From Plantago major (taxonomy: Eukaryota > Streptophyta > Magnoliopsida > Lamiales > Plantaginaceae), in the NCBI GenBank assembly GCA_026545765.1, contig CM048841.1, positions 4,721,712 to 4,785,711 on the forward strand: 64,000 bases of DNA, given 5' to 3'. Position numbers and translations under genes: made by a program. Under the pieces are notes generated by a model. That model was not told where the DNA came from and ran no database searches. It saw nothing but the letters and a program-made list of their open reading frames with translations. The stretch's first letter is position 1. Every line of letters starts with the position of its first letter. This document shows, piece after piece, positions 34,250-44,144 of the stretch.

Positions 34250-36907
34250 GTATTGTTTTAAAGTTTGACAAACAACTTATGGTTATTATATCAAAGAATG
34301 AGACTTGATATAATAGTCTATTCGAAAAAGGATCAAGTATGTATATCCCAAAATGATTTATCTGTGTATGCGATTTGTGAAAGTGATGTGATAAAGCATG
34401 GATTATGTGTACATTTAAGCTCATCGATATGTCTATGAAGTGTGTGCCTCTTTCGAAAGATTGTCGTGCTTTGGAGTACTCCCAGTATTATGTGTGTGAC
34501 CCCTATTGTGTTAGGGGATATGTTATGTGAAAGCCGACCTATGTGCCACCACGGTTTGTGTGACCGTAGTGTATATTTGATTCGAGCTAAATGTAAATTG
34601 TGATTATTGTGACATGTATTCCATGTAAATGATTTTCGACTATGTTTGATATAAAACGAAGTGTATATATATATATGTAAACTTTTCATATGTACTTGAT
34701 TCGGGTAAAAGTGTCAGGGGCTCACTCTTACATTTTTTTTTTCAATTGAGTAAGTGACTACAGTTTCGTGAGACCTAGTGGAGGCAAGTCTGTTTAGCAA
34801 CTAGTTGCTAGTAGTGAAAGTCTTGTATTTCTGAAGGCTTTGTATTTGAGTTGTAATTGCTCTGCTGTTGTACCACTTTTTTCAAAATTATTTGAAAATT
34901 GTGGCTTCGTCTTGACGTGAGTCCATCCCACGATACACGCCGGTCGTGCCAAAGTTATTTTGATTTTGGGAGGTAGAATGAGACTTATCAAGGATATAAA
35001 TTACTGGTCCACTTCATTTAAAATCATACGGCATTATAACTCCAAGATAATAGAGTGATATATTAGGTTGCCCACACAACTATTATTCTTTACTAAAATG
35101 CGTATTAGCATTTTAACTTTTTTCATTAGTTTTGTTTTATTCTGAATAAATTTTAAACGGTAAATGTAAAATATGTAAAATGTTCAATTAAATTATATTA
35201 TGATACTTTAAGGACTAAAGTTTCATAATATAATTTAATTAAATATTTTACATTTACGATTTAAAATTAATTTGTAGTTAAAGTTAAACAATGTTGATTG
35301 GAAAAAGTCAAAGTGAGTAACATGAGACGGGATGGGACCGAGGAAATAATATATAACCAAGTTGACAACTTAGCTCTACCGAACTAACCCCCTTGCCCTT
35401 TTGTATATAATATATAATTTCCGTATTCTGATGGTATTGTAAGCAATTGCACATGCAACAACGCACTGGTCCACGAGGTCTTTTTCCCCAATCACGGGTT
35501 GTTGTAACAAGCGCATCACCAATCAATTAAGATAAGCCCGTTAGTTCTGGACTGTTCTGAGAGTGATAATATACGCCTTCATAACATTGGTCAAAGTTTT
35601 AGAATTTTTATAAATGGATTCCCAAATATAAAAAGTGCATTTTATTAGTATAAGTAGTACTTTCTCCGTCCATGGATTATATAGTTTCTCATTTTGTCAT
35701 TTTTAACGTTCAAACCAAAAGTTCCCCCTTTTCTTTGTCAATCACTACTTCAACGTCAAATATATTCAAAAGTAAACCAATTAATATTACTTTATCATAC
35801 TTTCACTTTAAAAATCAATTTGAAAGACACATACTTTTATAAAAGTAATGCCCACCTTATTTTCTACACCACAAAACGTAAACGATAAGTTATTCCTGGG
35901 ACTAAGGAAGTATTATATATCAAACTCTTTAATTTTATACTAAAGTCACACCTTGTGTCACCTTTTAATGACTTATCATCTAGTTTTTTTGAAATGCATA
36001 GTCACGGGTAATCTAAGTCAACATCAAGAGTATGTGACATAAAGGGGCCTAGCGAAGGCGTTACTTTGGGTCTTGATCATTAGTGTGATTTTTAGGATTT
36101 CAATTTTCAACGATTTCGACCATATGGTCATAAAAGTACGTCGTTTTCATTGCTGGTATATCTGATGCCGGCCGGCTAATTAATTTACTAATTATATCAT
36201 GTCCAAATTCATGATCAATTACGTAGTACATTAGTAAATTAATTCTCACATTTTGTATCTACCATTCAACTCTATTTTAATTTCAAAATTGACTTAACGA
36301 ACAATATATATAAATATAGTTTAAGATATTTAGTTATGATCACCTACCTCTAAAGATATACATATCATCTTGGGATCACATAAAAATTGAAAATGAAATG
36401 GTAAAAGTACTCATTTAAATTATTATCCGGGATTGATCAGTAAAGCTTATAAACAATTAAATTTATACTGTGAGAATTAAATTTATTAGATGATATAAGC
36501 GTAACCAATGGTATTTATACGTACCTAAGAAAGCAGCCATCATAGATAACACGAGCACCATTAGCAGCAGAGCAATTCCTAATCTGAGCGACGGCAGCAT
36601 CATAACACGCCAAGCAATCGGCCCGAGACATATAATTCCTACACTGAACCATTGCGTAAACCGGGTCCGATGATCTCGACCGCTGTGCCGTAGCAAAGTG
36701 TCCACCACCCGAAAGCTGACCCCTGAGGTCGGAGAAGGTTCCGTTGAGGTTGTCGAAGAAGCTGCGCGTGTCGGTTGCATTGTACTGACTGCATCCCCTG
36801 TTGAGCAAGTTTATCTGCGGCTGCGAATTCGCTTGTTTCGATACCGCTACTAGGAACACTACGAACGCCAACGCTAGTGTGCTCATGGCGCTGGTGGTGG
36901 TTAGCAT
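30328..36907 (-). CDS. Cysteine-rich receptor-like kinase (DUF26/Gnk2, CRK2-like), 8 exons
   Basis: Minus-strand exons are 36525-36907, 32090-32496, 31838-31960, 31600-31727, 31297-31507, 30981-31215, 30745-30895 and 30328-30645. They join in frame to 651 codons plus a stop, near AtCRK2 length. A signal peptide (residues 1-28) precedes two Gnk2/DUF26 domains, each with the C-X8-C-X2-C motif (C89/C98/C101 and C201/C210/C213). A membrane helix spans about 271-291. The kinase has the P-loop [10 protein letters not shown] (338-347), the VAVK lysine K359, HRD (454-456), DFG (474-476) and APE (500-502), so it should be active. The first intron (32497-36524, 4028 bp) splits the end of the first Gnk2 domain: CTTAG plus GTACGAG rebuilds FLRYE. 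CRKs act at the plasma membrane in stress and defence signalling; the ligand is unknown. Confidence 0.95.
31577..31598. repeat. (TA)n forming the 5' splice site of a CRK intron
   Basis: On the minus strand exon 4 ends ...TACAAG and the intron begins GTATATATATATA, so the donor is the first part of the dinucleotide tract. The start of the intron will vary with repeat length. Confidence 0.8.
32914..33149. mobile_element. MITE with ~60 bp terminal inverted repeats, in CRK intron 1
   Basis: Left arm (gaaaaagtgttacattttac, then ggtcaactgtctccgcgttt and gaccacaatt) pairs with the right arm (aatttgtggtcaaact, then agacagttgaccggtcaaag and taaaaatgtaacactttttc). The core is AT-rich and non-coding. 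A tacttca-like flank is seen on both sides. Confidence 0.8.
34208..34249. repeat. (TA)n microsatellite in CRK intron 1
   Basis: Alternating TA tract with one interruption (tatacatat). Another shorter tract lies near 34662-34675. Confidence 0.9.
34680..34990. other. Possible LTR tail within CRK intron 1
   Basis: The sequence gtaaaagtgtcaggggctca, a T-rich run and gacgtgagtccatcccacga resemble the U5 part of a Ty3/gypsy LTR, but no primer site, second LTR or coding domain was found. It may simply be old repeat sequence. Confidence 0.2.
35652..35913. mobile_element. Stowaway-like MITE in CRK intron 1
   Basis: Left end tactttctccgtccatggat and right end ttcctgggactaaggaagta are degenerate inverted copies of the CTCCCTCCGTCCC terminus. 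The ~260 bp length and AT-rich core fit the same class as 18510-18762. Confidence 0.55.
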
Positions 36908-36950
36908 GGTTTTGGTGCGTATACTTTTGTTTATGGAATGGAGGATAATA

Positions 36951-36958
36951 ATATATAG
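36951..36958 (-). promoter_or_regulatory. Possible TATA box of the receptor kinase gene
   Basis: The minus strand reads CTATATAT about 45 bp upstream of the 36907 ATG, implying a short 5' UTR of ~15-20 nt from that ATG, or ~40 nt if the second ATG (36886) is used. Motif and position only. Confidence 0.35.
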
Positions 36959-38365
36959 ATGGAAAATTTTGATACCTAATGGAAGAACTAGACTTATTTA
37001 TGGTCGTCACTGGATGGACGACTTATATTACGGCTTTCTTATGTTCCAGTACGAAAATTGAACACATAATCTGCTTAGGTACGAGTGTCTTTTTGTACCT
37101 GTAATCCAATACGAAATCAGTACTCATGGATACGAAATTTTTTGGGGCCACAACATTTTAATTGCAAAATGGTCCGGGCACGCATATTCTGAGAAGGTTA
37201 ATTTGCACTAGGTCCCTGCAGGTAATGTACGAGTCCTTTGCAGGGAGCCCTTCCAATAATTTTTTTTTCAAGCTCAAGAAACCGCTGTACGAGTCCTCCA
37301 TTTCTTCCAGCAGCTGATTTTGCTCTGGTATGTTTATGAATGTTGGATTAGGTTTTATCTCTTCTACGTTTAACTATGTTTCTGCTGCAATGGCACTTGA
37401 AATTGCCTTTTTTTTCATTTGAATTTACTTATTGGTACATGAAACCAGACGTATCATACTTGATTTATAGGAATATTTGGGTTTTTTTCCAGTCATGTGT
37501 TGTGAAATTCATGGATGGGTAAGGTTTTGTGAAATCAGAATTCAGAAGTGGACTAATTGTTTCACCTACTATGAATTTTGGATGTTGGATCTAGTAATCT
37601 GTGGAGGAAAACCAGATCACATAGAGGGGAATTTAATTTTAAAAATTAAATTACTGTAATAAAATTAATTAATTTTATATGCATAAAATTATTTATTTCA
37701 TTCAGAAAATAAACTTCGGGGAGTAGGATTGTAACAGTCCAAAAATTCATTTTTCGAATTTAGGCGTCTTAAAAGTGAGCGAGCGTTGAAGTGTAGTTCG
37801 TAGAGTGTGGATCTTTGGCCCAATCCCAAAAACCCTTCACTTCCATCCCAAACTCTTTATTACACCCAGATTTAATGTCCATAATTGTCTTTAATCCCAA
37901 TATTAATCCACAAGAGTTACAAAACAGCCAAAAAGCCCTCATTGGTCAATTATCAGTCATATACATGCCTCAACCAATATTTCCCGAAACAGACAGATAA
38001 AGGGGGGCAAGTGACCTACCGCTGGTGAAACTCTGGTCGGAAGACGACACTTGCATCACTTTATCTTTTCCTTTGATACCTTTCCGGGTTTTGCCTGTTC
38101 AACACATGATTAAATATAAAACTCAAAATCGATTTAGACGATTCCCACAAATGAAGAATGAAGGAAAAAATAGGTGTACCGACATCAGCACATGACTACT
38201 TTGTGTACACAACAGCTACTTTGGGCTATTATGTAATATTGGAAACTAGGTCTGGACCTGATTGTCCATTTTGCGAGTTATTGTAGTGGGATTAAAAGTT
38301 TTGTTTTCTTTTCGTACCTAAGGAAAAAAAGAAAGGCCGGTTCGTACTGGAAAACAACGTCCCCG
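36959..38365. other. Intergenic, no gene seen
   Basis: AT-rich. gtacgagtcct occurs twice (near 37217 and 37288) as a short direct repeat. No convincing open frame. Confidence 0.4.
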
Positions 38366-38511
38366 TTATATTACTTACAATAATCACATGATTATGTCAT
38401 TATATGGCAACTTTTGACTAAGAATATCCACCTTCTCTGTTATATTACTTACAATAATCACATGATTATGTCATTATATGGCGACTTTTGACTAAGAATA
38501 TCAACCTTCTT
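38366..38511. repeat. Tandem duplication, two ~73 bp copies
   Basis: The block starting gttatattacttacaataat and ending actaagaatatc is repeated at once with a period of 73 bp and only two or three differences (for example ggcaac versus ggcgac). Confidence 0.9.
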
Positions 38512-38669
38512 CAACGAACTTTCATTCCAACTGCCTGCCTTAAATTGAACCCAGTTTTCGACCAAATATGAAACATTGAATCATGATATTCTATTCATTT
38601 TAAAGTGTACATAATTATAGGCAAGCCGGAATTATCATCAGCTGGCGCACCCATTATCAACTTGGTCTT

Positions 38670-38791
38670 GCTCTGATACCATATTAAGATGGGTCATCAT
38701 CAGCTTAAAAGTTCTTATTAAGGGGAGAAGGTTATCCACCTTATATGTTATTTGCATGATCTACTCACAAGTGATGTAGGATATTCTAACA
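38670..38791 (-). mobile_element. TRIM-type LTR with adjacent primer site
   Basis: On the minus strand a ~110 bp segment starts TGTTAGAATATCCTACATCA (38791) and ends ...CATCTTAATA (38682). TGGTATCAGAGC, the tRNA-iMet primer site, follows directly at 38670-38681. The tiny LTR and this start sequence fit terminal-repeat retrotransposons in miniature. No second LTR was found, so the element is partial. Confidence 0.65.
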
Positions 38792-39602
38792 GTAACACTT
38801 AAACCCACTCGGTATAATTAAATAGTATATATATCGTGAATCACTACAGTAACATATTGTAGCATAAGCAAAATCATTTGCTATATATGTATCCGACAAT
38901 TTTGGTTCAATCAACTAGCCAGTAGTATTGTATCCTCAATTGATATGGTCTTACCTTCAGTTTAAGGCAATCCATCCCTTTGTATACCCATGCTGAGTCT
39001 TACTACATTTTTATTCCTATATATGCATGGTTAGTCAAATTTTATAAGCCCACTTTTGCAAATCTTATACTCATTCACCTATATTGGCCTGTTACTATTA
39101 CATTTCTGTAGTTTGGTTGTATTGTGATCTGCTATATCAATACAACTAGACTATTTTCATATATCTATCATTTACAAACAATATTGCTATATATATATCT
39201 TGGGTCACAACAATAACGTTATAATTTAGTGCTCTAAATTCCAAAAGGACCAACCTATAAATGGGAAATCAATGTTGATTACACCGGATATTTTAGTATT
39301 GCATTATATTACACAGTCTCATTAATCAATATGATCAGTTGCTTTTGCTTCCATAACATCCTGATGTTTAAGTTGCATCACAAACTATTGTGATAAGCAG
39401 CAATCAGAATTTAGAAACAGGTTTAAGTTTGGGCCTTGATTTGTGGCCCATGTCTTTTGGGTATCCGCCCAATTCGATTTTCTGCTACCACTTACCACCA
39501 TTTTGGTGACGCAAAATTAAATGGGAACTTTGAGTTCCTTTCTGTCCGGAGTCCATGGGCTAAACAACGCATTTCATATAATTCCAGCAACCCGATCTCG
39601 AC

Positions 39603-39796
39603 TACTTTTTTTTCAATCAACCATTTTTAATTTTAACATCAAATTATTTTTAACGATAATGGTTAAATATTTAAAAATAATATATTATACAAATTACTTC
39701 TTAAGTTTCATTATTTATATGATTTTATTAAACATTAGCCGTTATTGTTTAAAGTAATTTAAGGTTAAAATTAAAAATGGTTGACAAAAAAAAGTA
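39603..39796. mobile_element. MITE, ~194 bp, with ~35 bp inverted ends
   Basis: Left TACTTTTTTTTCAATCAACC then atttttaattttaac pairs with right gttaaaattaaaaat then GGTTGACAAAAAAAAGTA. The interior is nearly pure AT. TA at both edges fits a Tc1/mariner-type MITE. Confidence 0.75.
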
Positions 39797-40136
39797 AAGA
39801 AAGAAAGTTGAGATTGGTACACATGGTGTGTATTATATAGTAGTAGAATTTTAGCAAACATGCCCACTCATGTTATAGTGGCACTTGCTAATGACATTTT
39901 TGAGAAATTTTGCACCCAGGTTCAACAATTACTTTGGAACACATGTATTTATTGTTATTAGTTTTATAACAATTCGTTTATTTTTTTTTTCAAAAAATTA
40001 TGTGTAAAAAGACAAATTAGTTGTACATACGGAGAGTGTAAACATAGTTATTATGAACGGATTTGAGCAAATGTGCAGAGTTTAAAGAACATGAGGTATA
40101 TATATCCGTGCAATTTAAAGAACATGAGATACATCC

Positions 40137-40343
40137 GTGCATGCTATGGACATCCTTGAGTTGGCAGGAAGGTTTCAAGACATTAAGGTCTCTTTTGTGT
40201 ATAGAGAAAACTCTGTAGCTGATGAAAAAGTTGAAGGACCCAGATTTGACACTAAACTAAAGCTACGAGGAAGTCCAGTGTTTATAGAACACCTGTTCTG
40301 CTGTAGCTTGAACCAATGTTCTGAAGACACTGCTCTTCGATAA
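40137..40343 (+). pseudogene. Possible RNase H-domain remnant of a LINE
   Basis: The open frame includes RFQDIKVSFVYRENSVAD, resembling the RNase H C-terminal pattern in plant LINE polyproteins (xxVxFVxRExNxVAD). The match stops after VAD, and no reverse transcriptase is visible. Weak evidence. Confidence 0.2.
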
Positions 40344-40765
40344 CCAAACACAAACTTATACTTGACACTAAACAAAACAGCGGAAATAAACAAGCCAAGA
40401 TATAAGTTTCTAGCAGATTATATTTCTATAATCCACCAAGCCTCAAGGCGAAAATATCCACTAATCAATGACGTTAATGAATACAAAACTAGTCTAGATT
40501 TATTCTTACGAATATCTCTAGATGCAAAACAACCGAGTAGACGTAAAGAGCTACCTCTACCAATCTACCTAACAATCTCTAACATATAGAGAACACTAGA
40601 CAGATACAACTCGGAAAACCTTAGACAATACACGAATCTATGTAAATATTCTTGAGAGAATAATAAGCTTCCTTCGTGTCAATATCTTCAATGTCGACTC
40701 ATGTATATATAGGCTAGAAAGCCGCTCCAGATCTCCCGTAGAGTCCTACATTGATACTTGTTAGC

Positions 40766-41589
40766 GGGAAAATTACGTTTCCTACCCCTTAAATTTGGGC
40801 CAATTACAGTTTAGTCCCTTCTATTCAAACAATTACAGATACACCCAAAACCTGATTTTTTAGTTGACCAGAAATAAAATAAATGGAAACGAAAATGAAT
40901 TGGACTTAGTTGCAATTTACAATCTTCAATTTACTACACATTGGACTCAAATGTTTTATAAATTACAACAATGACTCATTATTATTGTAAATTAAACCCC
41001 AATAAAATTTGTTTTCAAAATATAACCAATTTTTTTCTTCTTTCTCCCCCATTTCTTCTTCCTCCTCCATTTTTTTTTCTTCTTCCTCCCCCATTACAGC
41101 TCCAATCGGAGCTGCAAGAGAAACTTCCGGGAGCTATTAGCGACTCTCAGGAATGCTACCACCCAAATGAGTTTTTATAACTCGGAGCTACTCCGATCGA
41201 AGCTTTTTTAAGAAGGAAGAAGAAGATGGAGGGAGGAAGAATAAGTGGTCCGAGATTGGAGTTGGTGGTTAGAAGTGGTGGTGGAAGATGGTGGTTGGAG
41301 GTGGTGGAAGATGTTGGAGATGGTGGGTAGTAAATTTGAAGAATAAATAATGTTAGGGTTTGTTTGTGAGTGTTGAAAATATTTTTGGGTTTATTTTACA
41401 ATAATGGAGAATTAATGAATTTTTTAATTATAAAGAAAAGATAAAATGAGTGAAAAAGTTGACTTTTGGGCCTATGGGTAATTACATTTTTTTTCGTGCG
41501 TAAAAAATGGGTTCATCTGTAATTGTTTGAATAAAAGGAGCTAAATTGAAAAGAGGCTATATTGCAGAGGTGGTATTTGTAATTTTCCC
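40766..41589. mobile_element. Non-autonomous DNA transposon, ~824 bp, long degenerate TIRs
   Basis: Left end gggaaaattacgtttcctac and the reverse complement of the right end (gggaaaattacaaataccac) match. Similarity continues for ~95 bp on each side, including an inverted ttattcaaacaattacagat-like block. The interior (41040-41340) has CT-rich and then GGTGG-rich tracts, with no transposase. Confidence 0.7.
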
Positions 41590-42060
41590 TTATCTTATAT
41601 TAAGTAGTGGGTTAAGCTTGAGGTGTTTAATTGATAGATTTAAGTCAATTTTGAGCAATTGTATGTTTTTGAATTGTTAGTATCATGTTAGAATGTTTGT
41701 AAGTATGTATGGTATTTAATTTGATGTTTTCGTATATGTAGTAGGATTAGTGAGATTTGGTTGAGTTTTTTGAGACCATTTAGATTTAGTGATTTTGGTG
41801 GTTGTAGTACAATTGGATCGTATTAACTTAGAAAGAATTACTACTGTTTAAATTTATAATTCGTAATTGTAATGGAATTTTGAAATTCATAAAAAAAAAA
41901 TTCAAACATAAAATGCATGTAATTCATGAAATTTGGAACGTATTATAATTAACAATGCAATAATAGTCAGGAATTGGAATTGCTTGTAGTATATTTGCTC
42001 GTATTGACTTGTTGTGAATTACTACTATTTTAATCTACAATATAAAAGCTATTATTGGAT
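41590..42060. other. AT-rich intergenic
   Basis: No gene or element end identified. The left limit of the CACTA remnant that ends at 43357 could lie here or may have been deleted. Confidence 0.3.
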
Positions 42061-43357
42061 TCTTCAAGGATGACTTCTCCACCTTCGTCGCTTCATCCAC
42101 CGTCGCCTACACCATTGCCGCCTCCACCCGATTCATTGGAGTATCATTAGAGTTCTGCCGAGTAAGTATACTTCGTCTTTCTTAGTAGCGATTTCATTTC
42201 TAACATGTAAACTGTATTTTGTAGTTAATTTAGCACAATTAATATTTAACCTCGGTTTTTTTATGTATGTAGAAATTGCAATACGCTCTCCTATGCAGAC
42301 ATGTGGACATGTTTTTCTGCTTTCGATAGAGCATTGGAGGCAGAAATGAAGGCCGATGAAGATGCAAACATGGCTAAAACTAATGTTGGGAAAGAAATGG
42401 ATGATGAAGATAATGAGGATTTTGACATGACCATTGAGAGGATGATGAACTTTCGATTATTTGAAAGTTCATATCACATGCTTGAATATAGACGGAATCA
42501 TCTCTAAGTTAGTGTATATATTCGTATCTTATTCGTGATAATATGATCATTCTTCTTTATTTGTTTGTGCTTTATTTGTGAGTGGTATGTTAGCCACTAT
42601 ATGTGAGACTGAACTTGGGTGATATGTTAGTCACCATTGTCTTAGCTGCTTTTAGGACAATATGAGTGGTATGTTAGCCACTATATGTGGGTGATATGTT
42701 AGTCATCATTTGTGTAGTATGCGTAATTTTTCATCCATAGCTCATGGTATGTACTTTACGATTTCAGGCTGAGGTGGTGAGGAGGATCGATGGATAGGGA
42801 GTTGTCAATTCAAGAAGAAAACGACATATTCTTAGCCTTGATACATTTCTGTTATGCTTTTCGTAGATATTTCGTTTTGAACTTCTGTTTTTATGCCACT
42901 TGACCTCTTGTTTTAGCTTATGTACGGATATTTCATTCTATTACAGATAATTTGTATTTTGTCGAATGATTTCTGTTTAATTAAAACAATTTCATTATTC
43001 TGGATTTACTATCGGACATTATATTTGTGAAACATGTGAAATATAAAAACATGGATCAAATTTTTTTTAAAAAAATTAAAAATCTGCTCAATTTAGCGAT
43101 GGATAAAGTATCCGTCGCTAAAATTCATTAAATTTATAATTTAAAAAAAATCAGCTTTTTAGCGACGAATAACATCCGTCGCTAAAAAGTCAATGGTTTA
43201 TCCGTCACTAAATCCGTCGCGATTTAGTGACGGATAAACTATCCGTCGTCCCGCGAACAACGACTTTTTTATCCGTCGCTAAGGACTTAATTAGGAACGG
43301 ATCGGTGCTTTTTAGCGACGGATTTATCCGTCGCTAAAACAGCCGATTCTTGTAGTG
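42061..43357 (+). mobile_element. CACTA (En/Spm) transposon 3' end, partial
   Basis: The right terminus reads cagccgattcttgtagtg, the inverted form of the CACTACAAG end. Upstream, 43080-43345 contains at least eight subterminal motifs of the form TTTAGCGACGGAT or ATCCGTCGCTAAA in both orientations. Short possible exons lie at 42061-42150 and 42270-42507 (the latter reads MWTCFSAFDRALEAEMKADE and on, to a stop at 42507); I do not recognise them. Hairpin motifs at 42580-42715 are shared with the CACTA gene at 57-59 kb. No left CACTA end was found. Confidence 0.7.
42580..42715. repeat. Short hairpins with constant TATGTTAG core
   Basis: GAGTGGTATGTTAGCCACTA occurs twice, and GGGTGATATGTTAGTCACCA and a TCATCA variant once each. 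Arms pair (GTGG/CCAC or GTGA/TCAC) around the same TATGTTAG core. Confidence 0.85.
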
Positions 43358-43754
43358 CTATCAAATAGATTTCTCCCTAGTTAAGTAACTTAACCTCTAA
43401 GCACATAATCTAACCATATCTATCTACTAAAAATACACAATAATATCTAAATAATAATAAAAACAATATTAAAACCTAGATCCAAAAGCCAACTTCTAGA
43501 TTGACTTCGACTTTAACTTCGTTATGATGTGAATTCGTACCATCTTAAGAATAACTTGTACTGTTTTAAAAGTGACTAAATTTATCATTTAATTGCACTT
43601 CCATTTAATGAAGTTTATTGAATTGAGAAAGACAAGCACGTTATATCCAATGCAACACCACTTTTGTGGTTATCTGTTTAGTAGAGTAGCAAGTTGCTGA
43701 AAGATGTGCATGTTCTGAAATCTGAATAATGCATTAACTTTTGGTAGAAGCAAT
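43358..43754. other. Short AT-rich spacer left of the Copia element
   Basis: No gene identified. The last part (atgcattaacttttggtag) precedes the Copia insertion and ends like a splice acceptor; see the entry at 48740. Confidence 0.3.
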
Positions 43755-43962
43755 TATTAGACTATGTAAATATTATGGAATAGAATATTTAGTATAGTTA
43801 GTGTTGTGGTAGATTCCTAGTATTGTTATACTTAGAACTTAGAGTTATAGTAGATTTCTTATAGTAGTTTCCCAATCCCAATTGAGTTATACTCTTGTAA
43901 TTGTAACTAGTATATATATTGAATGAGATCAATAGAAAGAGTCACGGACTCATATTCTTTCA
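43755..43962 (+). repeat. 5' LTR of the Copia element
   Basis: 208 bp, from tattagactatg to catattctttca, with a TATA-like tagtatatatattg near 43909. It differs from the 3' LTR at four positions (about 98 percent identity by eye). Confidence 0.95.
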
Positions 43963-43977
43963 TGGTATCACATTAGG
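43963..43977 (+). other. Degenerate tRNA-Met primer-binding site
   Basis: Reads TGGTATCACATTAGG. The first eight bases match TGGTATCAGAGC; the following G is C here. Confidence 0.7.
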
Positions 43978-44144
43978 TTCGATTCTCTTCCGCTGCCTAA
44001 TCAAAAATACCGTGTCTCTATATTCTTTCTCATTCTTGTTGTTTGATCGCTACAGTACGCTACAGTAATCTGTTCCGTTTTGTCTGTTAGCGATCCTCTC
44101 TACAGCTTCCTATAAATCCGTTTATTTGTCTGAAGTCCGCAGAT

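Noticed and set aside
37477..38000. Two ~60-codon plus-strand frames
   Set aside because: No recognisable motif, no splice signals, no conserved texture.
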